Positions 36,725 to 45,517 of a stretch of DNA of 64,000 nt are shown here, piece after piece. The notes under the pieces were generated by a model. It did no database searches. It saw only the letters and a program-made list of their open reading frames with translations, and was not told the DNA's origin. The stretch covers positions 62,001-126,000 of the forward strand of contig JAPPMF010000008.1 in NCBI GenBank assembly GCA_028819195.1, given 5' to 3'. How positions within the stretch are numbered: the stretch's first letter is position 1; every line of letters starts with the position of its first letter. The position numbers were made by a program, and so were the translations under genes. This stretch comes from Bin55 sp028819195 (GTDB lineage: Bacteria > Pseudomonadota > Gammaproteobacteria > Pseudomonadales > Azotimanducaceae).

Positions 36725-37429
36725 GTGTGTTCATCCTTGACAATCCATACCGAACGATCTGTACTTGTTTGTTTAGATGGCATTGATTCCTCCCAAGAGG
36801 TTCATTTTTCGATTGCTGGACTATCTTTGGTTTTGGGTGAGGTCGCCGACTTTTTCGCCGGATTGAGTACATCAGAACAAGCAATCGTACCAGGTAATAA
36901 TCCGGCGCGGCAGCAACAGTTCGCATCAGGACGACGCGTGGCTAAGTATGCTTTGCGACAACTAGGGAATCCGACTGAAGAAATCCTGAAACTAGATAAA
37001 CGTCCCAAGTTTCCGACTGGTACGGTCGGAAACATTGCTCATTCTAAAAGCTTAGCGTTCGCTGCTGCCGGTAAAAGTGAAGATTTCTTAGGGATCGGAG
37101 TGGATATCCTTCCGGTAAATGCCGTGAGCTCGAAAGTCGCTAAAAAAGCGTTATTGGATGAAGAGCGGAAGGTGGTGTCAATGCGCGGCGATCCAAATCT
37201 GAACACGGCTTATTTTTGTGCAAAAGAAGCTGTCTATAAAGCTGTACACCCTCTGACTCTAGAGTCTTTAACGTTACCTGATGCCCACGTAGATTTCGAT
37301 GAAGCCGCACATACTTTCAAAGTCCGTTCGACAACAACACTACGTTCTACGAAATTGGTAGAAACGGGGCTAGGTTTTTTTCGTGAGGTGGCGGGACATT
37401 GGCTAACCCTTTTTGTGGTTAAACGTTAA
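36725..37429 (+). CDS. 4'-phosphopantetheinyl transferase, EntD/Sfp type
   Basis: Transfers phosphopantetheine from CoA to a carrier protein serine; 234 residues from GTG 36725. Motifs: RQQQFASGRRVAKYALRQLG, KRPKFPTGTVGNIAHSKSLA (CoA-binding), the magnesium-binding GIGVDI and the catalytic FCAKEAVYKA. EntD-type arrangement is shown by the PKFPxGxVGNxxHS wording. No polyketide or non-ribosomal peptide genes are in the window, so the carrier protein it serves is not visible. Its stop overlaps that of the convergent acyl-CoA synthetase gene (TTAA at 37426-37429). Confidence 0.9.
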   Translation: MCSSLTIHTERSVLVCLDGIDSSQEVHFSIAGLSLVLGEVADFFAGLSTSEQAIVPGNNPARQQQFASGRRVAKYALRQLGNPTEEILKLDKRPKFPTGTVGNIAHSKSLAFAAAGKSEDFLGIGVDILPVNAVSSKVAKKALLDEERKVVSMRGDPNLNTAYFCAKEAVYKAVHPLTLESLTLPDAHVDFDEAAHTFKVRSTTTLRSTKLVETGLGFFREVAGHWLTLFVVKR

Positions 37430-39189
37430 CCGTTTTGATTAGTTTGTGCTAATTCTTTGAGGATCTCTCGCCGGATTACTCGTTTAAATATTTTCTCTGA
37501 ACCGGTCCTCGGAAGTCGGTCGTAGCGTATCCAAACTCTTTCGGGGACTTGAAAGGAGGCTAGTCTGTTGCGCGCCCATTCTTGAACGCTTGCCGCTGTG
37601 AGAGCGGATTCTTTTGCAACACAGACCACTGCACCGACGACTTCTCCGAGACGTTCATGCGGTATACCAATAACAGCACATTCCAAAATGTCACCGTGTT
37701 CATACAGCACTGATTCCACTTCCTGACAGCTAATGTTTTCACCACCGCGAATTACTATGTCTTTTTTTCGATCGGTTATGTACACAAAACCCTCTTCATC
37801 GACGTAACCGATATCGCCAGAACGAACCCAACCGTCAGATATTGCTCGTGCAGTTGCCTCAGGGTCTCTCCAATAACCCGAAAAATTCATGATTCCCCAA
37901 ATTGAGAGTTCGCCTTCGTTTCCCGGACCCACATCATTGCCATCTTCATCTACGGCTCGTACTTTGCAGATAGGAGGAATTGCACGACCACAACTTTTCG
38001 GACGTTGAGCGAAGTCCGATCCACTGATGTTAGCGCCATAACCCTGAGTTTCCGTCATACCCCAACCAGTCAATTGACCACCTTTGCACAATTTTTCATC
38101 GATTTGTTTGGAATGTTCGGGTGCCATGGGAGCACCACCACCACCAGCACTATGCAAACTGCTTAAGTCATACTTATGCAAATTAGGCGATTGAGTGAGT
38201 TCCCAAGACATAGTAGGAACACCATTAAACGAGGTGAGTTTCTCATCTTGAATGATGCGGAGTGCTTCATCGACATCCCATTTATACATTCCTACTAGTT
38301 TTCGCCCACCACGAAACGAAGTGAGCATTTGCACAAAAAGTCCGGTTACGTGAAAGAGAGGCACGGAGAGGATGCTCGCTGGTGGGTTTTCAAGTTCTTT
38401 CGAAGTTTCCGGTCCGCCAAAACGTTTACGAGGGTCTGGAAGATCGGTTGTATTTAAGCCTTGTGCTTCCATTTCCAGTTGCTGCGCGCGCCAATTTATG
38501 ATTGCACCAGCTTCCCAGCCTAATAGGGCACTAACGATTGCTCGATGATTTGAAAGTACTCCTTTTGGGTGAGCAGTCGAACCAGATGTAAACAACAACG
38601 TCGCCGGTTCGTGTCCGGGGATATCCAGTTCCGGCATCTCGGTGGACGCAGTTCTTAGCCATGATTCCCATGGAATTGCACCGACTTGTGGCTGCATGCG
38701 AACAGTGATAAGTTTGAGATTTAAGCCTTCAATCAAATCTTGAATTTTGGTGTATCTTTCGTAATCAACTATCAAATACTCCAACCCAGAGTCTTTAATT
38801 GCAAGAATTGTTTCTTCTTTCGACCACCAAGCATTCAGTGCCGTCGCTACACCTCCAATCGCGGTAATTCCCATGAACGCAAATATCCACTCAGGGAAGT
38901 TTCGACAGTTTATACCGATGCGATCTCCTTGTTTAATCCCTAATGTCAGTAATGTATTGGCTACCCTAGCAGCTTCAGCCCATGTATCTTCGAATGTGTA
39001 TCTTTCTTTTTGAAAAACGTAAAAGTCATTTTTGGAGAATTGCAGTCCGGCGCGGAATACTTCCAGTAGATTTTTAGGTGCCTTTGCAAACCCGACGTAA
39101 TCGACCTCATCGACTTTGATCGTAGTGGTTTCGTATAGTTCACCTGGAGCCGTGATTTCGGCGATAGCCTGTAGGTAATTTGCGTTCAC
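37426..39189 (-). CDS. Acyl-CoA synthetase, AMP-forming
   Basis: ANL-superfamily ligase of 587 residues that activates a carboxylic acid as acyl-AMP and acyl-CoA. Motifs: LLFTSGSTAHPKGV (P loop), GWGMTETQGYG, SGDIGYVDEEGFVYITDRKKDIVIRGGENISCQEVE and the C-terminal catalytic lysine region PRTGSEKIFKRVIRR. The wording is like medium- or long-chain fatty acid CoA ligases (FadD3/caiC-like); the substrate cannot be fixed by sequence. It is monocistronic and convergent with the phosphopantetheinyl transferase gene. Confidence 0.9.
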   Translation of the reverse strand: MNANYLQAIAEITAPGELYETTTIKVDEVDYVGFAKAPKNLLEVFRAGLQFSKNDFYVFQKERYTFEDTWAEAARVANTLLTLGIKQGDRIGINCRNFPEWIFAFMGITAIGGVATALNAWWSKEETILAIKDSGLEYLIVDYERYTKIQDLIEGLNLKLITVRMQPQVGAIPWESWLRTASTEMPELDIPGHEPATLLFTSGSTAHPKGVLSNHRAIVSALLGWEAGAIINWRAQQLEMEAQGLNTTDLPDPRKRFGGPETSKELENPPASILSVPLFHVTGLFVQMLTSFRGGRKLVGMYKWDVDEALRIIQDEKLTSFNGVPTMSWELTQSPNLHKYDLSSLHSAGGGGAPMAPEHSKQIDEKLCKGGQLTGWGMTETQGYGANISGSDFAQRPKSCGRAIPPICKVRAVDEDGNDVGPGNEGELSIWGIMNFSGYWRDPEATARAISDGWVRSGDIGYVDEEGFVYITDRKKDIVIRGGENISCQEVESVLYEHGDILECAVIGIPHERLGEVVGAVVCVAKESALTAASVQEWARNRLASFQVPERVWIRYDRLPRTGSEKIFKRVIRREILKELAQTNQNG

Positions 39190-39375
39190 TTTTTAGCTTC
39201 CAAAAATTTCGCAACATTGTATATTCCACAGAACAACTTTGTGAATTATGAGTTAAGAGAGTGCGTTAAATAGATTCTGTAACATTCTAGTAAAATGATA
39301 TGTTAGATACTTCAATTTCCTGATTGCGATTTCTGGTAATCTATACTTCTGAGTAATAAATCACTGAATATTCGA

Positions 39376-40974
39376 ATGTTGACACCGCGGACACCACCAC
39401 CGCCGAACTACTACGTCGACAATCTCTGTAAGTTATTGCACCACACAGTCCGTCAGTATCAGGACCTTCTAAACAAAGAAGAGCTGGAAGTTGCTTATAG
39501 CATATTTAATCTTTCGACCGATGCGATACGTTTGTTTGCGCGGATATTGAGTCGAAAGGGACCAGTTTACTTTATCAACAAACTCAATTATTCTGAAGTA
39601 AGAAATCGAGATAACGCCCTTGAAGAGATAGGGAAGGCCGGTTTGCTTAGTTTCAACGATGAGATACCTGTTGAAGAATTGTTAACAACACTTACGAAAT
39701 CTCAAATCTCAACTATTTTCTCAATTCGCGAGTTAAGTAAAGATAAATTCTCAATGATCTCCGAAGTTTTGGAAAAACACAGCGCTACTTCGATTCACAC
39801 TTACTTAACTGAGCAGGTTCGCTGGATTACCCTTTGTGTAAGCGAGGTTCTTGAGAAATACTCTCTATTGTTTTTTGGTGATCGTTACCACGATCTTTCG
39901 TCTTTTGTTGTTCGTGACTTAGGAATTGTTCGATTTGAAAACTATGATGTCGACAAAAGTGTCCGACAATTTGATTCGAGAAGTGAGTTGGATTTGCTCT
40001 TTGAGTGGTCGACTTGGGGTAGTGCGATAGATGAAATTTCAGAACGCAACGAGACGCCAGACTTGTGGGAATATGTGGGTAAACTCGAAGAAATTCAGCC
40101 TAACAGATTTCTTGAACGATTACGCTCAAAACTCTTGAATCAAATTGGTAAAAAATACGAACGCAATCGTGATTACGAGCTCGCGACTGCAAGTTATAGA
40201 CTGTCTTCTTTAGCACCAGCACGTGAAAGAATATCGCGCATTTTTCACAAATGCAAGTTGTTCGAATTGCGAGACGAGATGTTGGCACGCATCAGTTCGG
40301 AGCCTTGGAACAAGGAAGAAGAACTATTCGCACAGCGATTTCCACGCAGAACGCCGCAGTCAAGTCGATATGAAGAGCATGTTCACTCTGTTGATGACAA
40401 TCGTATCGAAAATCCCGAACAAATCGCGATCGAGCATTTTGAACAACAAGGCGCAAACGCGTGGCACTTTGAGAATACTTTATCGACGATGTTGTTTGGA
40501 ATTGCTTACTGGGACTGGATCTATGCACCGATTCCAGGAGCGTTCACAAACCAATTTCAGATTGGACCGCGCGATCTATACTGGTCCGAGTTTTTTAAAG
40601 TGCGACACCGAAGCTGTGTCGATCCGTTAGCAAGTCCTCACCAATTGATCACACGTATTCAATCCACAGCGAAATTGAAATGGGGGATTGCTAACCCGTT
40701 TGTTGTGTGGAACGTTTTTACGCCTCAATTACTCAGTTCTGTCGTCGTGGCATTGGGAACAGTTCAAATTCAAGCTTTGCTAAAGATTTTCATTTCTGAT
40801 CTTCGGCAGTTTCGTTCAGGGTTTCCAGATTTAATGGTGTTGCATAGCGACGGAACTTCAGAATTTGTTGAAGTCAAGGCAGCGCGTGACCGAGTTCAAC
40901 GCAACCAGCATCTCTGGTTGACAGAACTTGTCGATTCAGAACTGAATGCCTATGTTTTACGATTGGTTTCATAA
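39376..40974 (+). CDS. VRR-NUC domain nuclease (FAN1-like)
   Basis: 532-residue protein with a C-terminal VRR-NUC endonuclease domain: GFPDLMVL (Asp485) followed by EFVEVKAARDRVQRNQ (Glu499, Lys501), the PD-(D/E)XK catalytic pattern plus the downstream Gln. The N-terminal 380 residues are helical and match the layout of bacterial FAN1-like nucleases, which resolve interstrand crosslinks and flap structures. The motif SELDLLFEWSTWG is of the helical domain. It is two bases before a helicase gene, a pairing known in Pseudomonas and relatives, so the two probably act together in DNA repair. Confidence 0.88.
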   Translation: MLTPRTPPPPNYYVDNLCKLLHHTVRQYQDLLNKEELEVAYSIFNLSTDAIRLFARILSRKGPVYFINKLNYSEVRNRDNALEEIGKAGLLSFNDEIPVEELLTTLTKSQISTIFSIRELSKDKFSMISEVLEKHSATSIHTYLTEQVRWITLCVSEVLEKYSLLFFGDRYHDLSSFVVRDLGIVRFENYDVDKSVRQFDSRSELDLLFEWSTWGSAIDEISERNETPDLWEYVGKLEEIQPNRFLERLRSKLLNQIGKKYERNRDYELATASYRLSSLAPARERISRIFHKCKLFELRDEMLARISSEPWNKEEELFAQRFPRRTPQSSRYEEHVHSVDDNRIENPEQIAIEHFEQQGANAWHFENTLSTMLFGIAYWDWIYAPIPGAFTNQFQIGPRDLYWSEFFKVRHRSCVDPLASPHQLITRIQSTAKLKWGIANPFVVWNVFTPQLLSSVVVALGTVQIQALLKIFISDLRQFRSGFPDLMVLHSDGTSEFVEVKAARDRVQRNQHLWLTELVDSELNAYVLRLVS

Positions 40975-40976
40975 TC

Positions 40977-43268
40977 ATGAAAACTATCGCAGTATCAGTT
41001 ACCGAACTCGCTAGCTTCGTCCACCGTCGGGGCGATATAGATGCTCGACGAGAGGAATCGACCGACATGACTGAAGGACTACAGGTGCAGCGTAAATACC
41101 AAGAGATGATGTTGAAAAAGTTCAAAAATTATCAGACCGAAGTGCGTTGCAAAGACCGATATAAGAGTGATGGGTTCGAATTACAAATTCAGGGGCGAGC
41201 GGACGGTATGATGCTTGAACCTAATGTATTAGTTGAGGAAATTAAAACAACACGCAAGAATATAGAAGATTTTTATCGTGTAAATGGTTTGGTGCATCGT
41301 GCGCAGGGGACGTTGTACGCAGCACTGTTATTAAAAGAGTGTAAGTTCGAAGACTGTACTGTGCGGGTAACCTACCTCAATCCCGATACACTGTCACATC
41401 ACTCATTTGACGAAAAGATTTCTGTTGGTGAATTAGAGGAATTTCTTTCAAAAACGTGTGAAGTGTACACACAGTTTATTCGAACTCTGCTTGCTAGACT
41501 TGCAAACCGCAACGAGCTTGCAAAAAACCAGGAAATGCCATTTACCAACATATCGGACGAGCAACTTAATCTTGCGAGACGAGTGTATATGTCTATTCGA
41601 GATAGTGAAAACTTGATGTTTGAATCACCGACTGGTACTGGCAAGACTGTCGCTACTTTGTTCCCATCAGTGAAAGCTTTAGGTGAAAAGTTAATTGACC
41701 GTATTGTATTTGCTACGGCGCGGACAACAGGTCAGTCGATTGCCCAAGAGACCATGGAGCAACTTAGTAAATCGAATCCACATCTTCGGGCGGTTACTAT
41801 AACTGCAAAAGATCGTGTTTGTTTCACTCCGGGTGCCCTTTGTGTTCCCGAACAGTGCGAGTTTGCAAAGGGGCATTACGATCGACTGCCTAAGGCGCGG
41901 GAAGACTTACTCAAACGTGCGGTTGCTGATAAGAGAGGGGTAGAGTTGGTTGCGCGGGCTAATCGGGTGTGTCCCTATGAATTGTCTTTGGAAGGTGCAG
42001 ATTGGTCCGATGTAGTGATTTGTGACTACAACTATGTGTTTGATCCTTTTGTTAACCTGAAACGATTGCAATCTCGCCAATTCCGAAAATTATCGCTACT
42101 TATTGACGAAGCCCATAGATTGGGAGAACGGGCGTCAGAAATGTTGTCTGCTTCCCTCAGTGCAAAGTTGTTTACGCAGGTACACGAAAAATTTGCTACA
42201 CAAACCATCGGTCGTATAGCTCGAAGCATCGCTATTGGGATTGACACGCTTAAGAATCAGTATTTGCAGGACTCGACCGAAGCGATGATCGACATTCCTG
42301 ATGAGCAGTTTTGGGAGATGTTACGTGCGTTCCTCGAAGCAGTTGAAGAAACGCCAATCGAATCTACTCACGATGTTGTCAATCAATGTTGGAGCGCTAC
42401 ACTACGTTTTAACGAAGGTCGCAATCGCTGCGAAACAGCAGCTTACATTTATCTAATTACCAAAACGGGCGAAGATACCGTGCTACTTTTAAGATGCATC
42501 ACGCCAGGATCATGGATTAAACAGGTACTAGGGGATTTTCAGAGTACTGTTCGATTTTCAGGTACGTTGTCGCCATTCGAAGTTTTTCAGGAAGGACACG
42601 GTGTCGCCGGCGCAACCTCGCGTGTAACGATGCATGCGAATGTGGACCGACTGCGAGTCTTTATCCTTCCACAAATCTCAACATATTTCAAAGATCGGGA
42701 AAAGTCTGCTCCTGCGATTAACTCTGTAATTCAGACGGCTGTCCGTAGTTCTGATGGGAACTGGCTAGTAGCCTTTCCTTCATTCGAATATTTGAATCTA
42801 GTACAAGTTCCCGAAGAATTTGAATCGACGGTACTCAGACAAAAGACAGAAATGTCCGTTGAAGATCGAAAAGAATTTATTGATCGCCTGAACACACCGA
42901 ATTCGATATTAGGATTTGTCGTGATGGGAGGAGTTTTTACCGAGTCGGTTGATTATGCCCAAGACGCACTTTCTGGAGTTATTGTTATAGGTCCGGCGCT
43001 ACCCCCCCTGTCGGTCGAACTGGAAAAAATAAAACAATCGTCAAATTTAGGTTACGAATTAGCATACCGCCAGCCCGGTATGACACGTGTGGTTCAATCA
43101 GCGGGTAGGGTAGTTCGAGGGGTACAAGACCGCGGTGTTGTAATCTTGGTCGACCCGCGTTTTAGTCGTGGCGAGTATCAGTCTTACTTTCCTCAACATT
43201 GGAATCCAACGATAGTGGACTTAGCTAGCTTACAAAGCGAACTTACTGCATTTTGGGTGCGTACTTAG
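40977..43268 (+). CDS. DinG/XPD-like DNA helicase with N-terminal PD-(D/E)XK nuclease
   Basis: Superfamily 2 iron-sulphur helicase, 763 residues. The N-terminus (about 60-130) has a RecB/Cas4-like nuclease pattern: GRADGMML, then VEEIKTTR and a Q-GTLYAALL-type helix. The helicase part has Walker A SPTGTGKT (about 216-223), four cysteines of the iron-sulphur cluster (VCFTPGALCVPEQCEF ... RVCPYE), the DEAH box LLIDEAHRLG and motif VI QSAGRVVRGVQDRG. It is immediately downstream of the VRR-NUC nuclease gene and almost certainly in the same transcript. The pair carries two distinct nuclease domains around one helicase. Confidence 0.9.
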   Translation: MKTIAVSVTELASFVHRRGDIDARREESTDMTEGLQVQRKYQEMMLKKFKNYQTEVRCKDRYKSDGFELQIQGRADGMMLEPNVLVEEIKTTRKNIEDFYRVNGLVHRAQGTLYAALLLKECKFEDCTVRVTYLNPDTLSHHSFDEKISVGELEEFLSKTCEVYTQFIRTLLARLANRNELAKNQEMPFTNISDEQLNLARRVYMSIRDSENLMFESPTGTGKTVATLFPSVKALGEKLIDRIVFATARTTGQSIAQETMEQLSKSNPHLRAVTITAKDRVCFTPGALCVPEQCEFAKGHYDRLPKAREDLLKRAVADKRGVELVARANRVCPYELSLEGADWSDVVICDYNYVFDPFVNLKRLQSRQFRKLSLLIDEAHRLGERASEMLSASLSAKLFTQVHEKFATQTIGRIARSIAIGIDTLKNQYLQDSTEAMIDIPDEQFWEMLRAFLEAVEETPIESTHDVVNQCWSATLRFNEGRNRCETAAYIYLITKTGEDTVLLLRCITPGSWIKQVLGDFQSTVRFSGTLSPFEVFQEGHGVAGATSRVTMHANVDRLRVFILPQISTYFKDREKSAPAINSVIQTAVRSSDGNWLVAFPSFEYLNLVQVPEEFESTVLRQKTEMSVEDRKEFIDRLNTPNSILGFVVMGGVFTESVDYAQDALSGVIVIGPALPPLSVELEKIKQSSNLGYELAYRQPGMTRVVQSAGRVVRGVQDRGVVILVDPRFSRGEYQSYFPQHWNPTIVDLASLQSELTAFWVRT

Positions 43269-43380
43269 TCCCTTGGGGTGGCTAAACTAAACGGCTCGCG
43301 AAGTCCATCGTTCATCTAAAAGTTGTTCTTTGTTAACTAATTTGTAATCGTTTCGGTTATCGTGGTATCGTTAAACTTCG

Positions 43381-43419
43381 GTGGGTGTTTGAAGATTCTT
43401 GTAGCACCGAAACACCCAC
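43381..43419. repeat. Perfect 10-bp inverted repeat after the helicase gene
   Basis: GTGGGTGTTT at 43381-43390 and AAACACCCAC at 43410-43419 enclose a 19-nt loop. It starts 113 bp after the helicase stop. No U-tract follows, so it is not a standard intrinsic terminator. Confidence 0.6.
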
Positions 43420-44022
43420 AAGCCCTGTAATAGGTCTGTCAAGAAGGGATACCGTCCCCCAGTCCGCGCTTAACGTTTGCAGTTCTTGCTGCCGGTGATA
43501 TAGCACCTAAACAGGAAGAGTTTGCCCCACCGTTGGCTGGCGATGTGAGCGCGGCATGATGCTGGTTGTCTACACAACCAGTATGAGAACTTACCTGGGA
43601 AGCGATAACGCCCTCATTAGCGATAGAAACGAAAAATGGTGATCTTTTTTTCTAGATGCTTTACGACCCGTTAGCGAGCGATTAAAAGGGCGATAAGCAT
43701 GATGGTAGAAAAGTAGTTTCGTTGATTTACCTCCTGAAACTTGTCGGTAGATGAGTCTGCGGCGTCCCGCATGACAGTGATAAATGATCGTGGAACATGT
43801 GTAATACACCGTCCGGTGATGGCAGTAGAATGAGAATTCCGGTGAGCTCTTCGCATACCAAGAACACCGTAAGCTGGTTCAAGAATTCGGCGGCTTTCTG
43901 GACTGAAGGGTGTCAGTCAGCACATATTTAAGCGATGATTATACGTATAGTTAAGGACTCGTGCAACCCCGGTCAATTAAGCATCACTGAGGGGGGGGTC
44001 GCTGGGGCTGTCCTTTACGATA

Positions 44023-44121
44023 GATACCACTGCCGACAGGTAGCAGCGGTATCCTGTGCGGAATAGGCGACTGTCGTCGTCACTCCCCAGTGACAACGAC
44101 CATCACTAGAATCGCAGTGAT
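44023..44121. repeat. Cluster of three adjacent hairpins
   Basis: GATACCACTGC/GCAGCGGTATC (44023-44053, one mismatch), TGTCGTCGTCAC/GTGACAACGACx (44072-44100, one mismatch, CCCC loop) and ATCACT/AGTGAT (44102-44121) follow each other within 100 bp. They lie just downstream of the end of the minus-strand small-protein operon (stop at 44138) and could fold as a structured 3' end. Confidence 0.55.
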
Positions 44122-44137
44122 CTCGGACTAACTGGTT

Positions 44138-44413
44138 TCATTGCACTGGTGATTGGTTTGATGTTTTTTTTTGTAATACCTGAAATGCTGAAACAAATCC
44201 TATTACTAGACACAAGATCCCCATGTACTGAACATAGGAGCTTAATGAAACGTCTTCTATCAAATGGACGATATCATGAGTGTCGTGGAACTCGTTGTTT
44301 ATTAAAAGCAAAATTCCGAGTATCAATCCAAAAACTAGAGATAGAACAATGTACCATAGAATCGAAAACAGCAAACACCTTATACCGAGCCATAGGTAAC
44401 TATACCATTTCAC
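44138..44413 (-). CDS. Small membrane protein, unknown
   Basis: 91 residues, two or three membrane helices (about 8-37 and 60-80) and a short basic C-terminus. It is rich in Leu, Ile and aromatic residues and matches no family I recognise. Its start overlaps the stop of the preceding small gene by 4 nt (ATGA, 44410-44413), which supports genuine co-translation. Third gene of a three-gene minus-strand operon of small hydrophobic proteins; accessory or immunity-like function is a guess from size and layout. Confidence 0.6.
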   Translation of the reverse strand: MKWYSYLWLGIRCLLFSILWYIVLSLVFGLILGILLLINNEFHDTHDIVHLIEDVSLSSYVQYMGILCLVIGFVSAFQVLQKKTSNQSPVQ

Positions 44414-44712
44414 GTTTTACTATGCTTGTTCGGAAAAACAAAAAAGGAACGAAATCCATATTTATTGTTTGGATCGCTGCTGAACCACACTGTCGTCCAA
44501 TATGTCGTCATAACAAGCAAGATTACTCCTATGGTTGAATAAATCACCTTATTCATTTGATTTACATCTCCGGTTGGTATGATCGGAAAAACTGTTAAAA
44601 AAGAATAAAAAGTTATGAGGGTTGTTGGAATAACTATTGCACCCAAACAAGCTGCATGAAAAAGTGTCATTCTCATTAGTCTAGGCAATATATCGTTGTT
44701 GGTGTTTTTCAT
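44410..44712 (-). CDS. Small membrane protein, unknown
   Basis: About 100 residues from ATG 44712 (MKNTNNDILPRL); a longer frame from 44772 would run into the upstream gene. Two membrane helices (about 14-36 and 52-75), separated by a short loop with PIIPTGDVNQMN, then WFSSDPNNKYGFRSFF and a polar tail. No family recognised. It lies between two other small hydrophobic genes and overlaps the downstream one by ATGA. Confidence 0.6.
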   Translation of the reverse strand: MKNTNNDILPRLMRMTLFHAACLGAIVIPTTLITFYSFLTVFPIIPTGDVNQMNKVIYSTIGVILLVMTTYWTTVWFSSDPNNKYGFRSFFVFPNKHSKT

Positions 44713-44722
44713 ATTTTGACTG

Positions 44723-45190
44723 TTAACGAGGTCCAGAGTTTTGTGTTGGTGGTGCAATTTTACCTTCCGCACAATCTATCTCGTAATTAGTCCAGCTTAT
44801 ACCGCACGCCACTCCTATTGTTCCAAGTAACGCTAGTGATAGACCCGCAGAAGTTAAAGCAGCAGCTATTCCTGCGGCTAAACCGCCTCCTCCGCTTCCT
44901 GCTACGAAAGCCGCGATACCAACGACAACTCCAGCTAGTAAAATTATCAAACCCGTAAGTGCTACCCAATTACAATGATTTATATGGTGTTTAATAAGTA
45001 AATCGGTTGCTGGAGCTTCCGACCAACATGCAGCTCCTGCGCTACCGTCATAAACTGGGCCGTGATATCCATCTGATTCTCTATCTGCTAAAACGTTTTG
45101 ATCAACTTTTACGCCTGGAACACCTGCAAACATAAGAATTCCCGCGGCGACGAGCATTAACCTGTAGGCTAATTTAGTGATTGTGTTCAT
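44723..45190 (-). CDS. Exported glycine-rich hydrophobic protein, unknown
   Basis: 155 residues, first gene of a three-gene operon. A strong ribosome-binding site (AAAGGGAG) precedes ATG 45190. An N-terminal signal or anchor (about 7-26) is followed by a polar segment with CWSEAPATDLLIKHHINHCNW, a hydrophobic helix (about 76-96) and a glycine/alanine-rich amphipathic-to-hydrophobic stretch FVAGSGGGGLAAGIAAALTS plus LSLALLGTIGVACGI. Four cysteines could form two disulphides. The glycine/alanine-rich C-terminal part recalls membrane-active bacteriocins, but there is no leader motif, so the function is unknown. Confidence 0.65.
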   Translation of the reverse strand: MNTITKLAYRLMLVAAGILMFAGVPGVKVDQNVLADRESDGYHGPVYDGSAGAACWSEAPATDLLIKHHINHCNWVALTGLIILLAGVVVGIAAFVAGSGGGGLAAGIAAALTSAGLSLALLGTIGVACGISWTNYEIDCAEGKIAPPTQNSGPR

Positions 45191-45233
45191 AATTTTCTCC
45201 CTTTATGATAGTCAAATCACGGTGATTGAGCAA

Positions 45234-45260
45234 TTTCAACATTCAATAAGTATGTTGAAA
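45234..45260. promoter_or_regulatory. 9-bp inverted repeat upstream of the small-protein operon
   Basis: TTTCAACAT (45234-45242), spacer TCAATAAGT, ATGTTGAAA (45252-45260): perfect 9-bp arms about 45-70 bp before the start of the 155-residue gene. Position fits an operator or a leader hairpin. Role inferred. Confidence 0.4.
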
Positions 45261-45499
45261 GAGAAAGCGACAAAGCTTTTTCAAGTGTGTATTGCACACA
45301 TATATTTACAAAATACAACCCCCCCCCACACCCGCAATATTTTTGCATATTTATTAACTAAAAAGAAAGATATGCACATATATGCAAATCTTTACCATTC
45401 GTTCCTGTAACAAGGCATAGGTCAGAGATCTCTGCGTTTAGTCTAGTTTCTGACGAATGTTTCAAGAATAAGGTAAGTTGACGTTCATTTTCGGAACGC

Positions 45500-45517
45500 T
45501 TAGCGAACGTTCGCTAA
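45500..45517. promoter_or_regulatory. 18-bp perfect palindrome
   Basis: TTAGCGAACGTTCGCTAA is perfectly self-complementary over 18 bp. It lies about 310 bp upstream of the small-protein operon start and 680 bp upstream of the first TonB-domain gene, in non-coding DNA. Perfect palindromes of this size are typical of dimeric repressor sites; no regulator gene is adjacent. Confidence 0.45.

Larger units (their letters stand above)
43269..44137. other. Hairpin-rich non-coding region
   Basis: About 870 bp without a convincing gene on either strand. It holds five separate inverted repeats: 43381-43419 (perfect 10 bp, 19-nt loop), 43559-43584 (11 bp with one G-T pair, 4-nt loop), 44023-44053 (10 of 11 bp), 44072-44100 (11 of 12 bp) and 44102-44121 (6 bp). 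The last three are almost contiguous. An 8-G run lies at 43991-43998. Open frames on the minus strand (for example 43591-43809) have basic, low-complexity translations and no ribosome-binding site. The composition could be a decayed mobile element or structured RNA. Confidence 0.55.

Noticed and set aside
43381..43419. Intrinsic terminator of the helicase operon
   Set aside because: The stem is perfect but the loop is 19 nt and no T-run follows, so it does not qualify as a Rho-independent terminator.
43591..43856. Overlapping minus-strand open frames of 72 and 61 codons
   Set aside because: Basic, low-complexity translations with no motif and no ribosome-binding site, lying in hairpin-rich DNA. 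I could not match them to a transposase.
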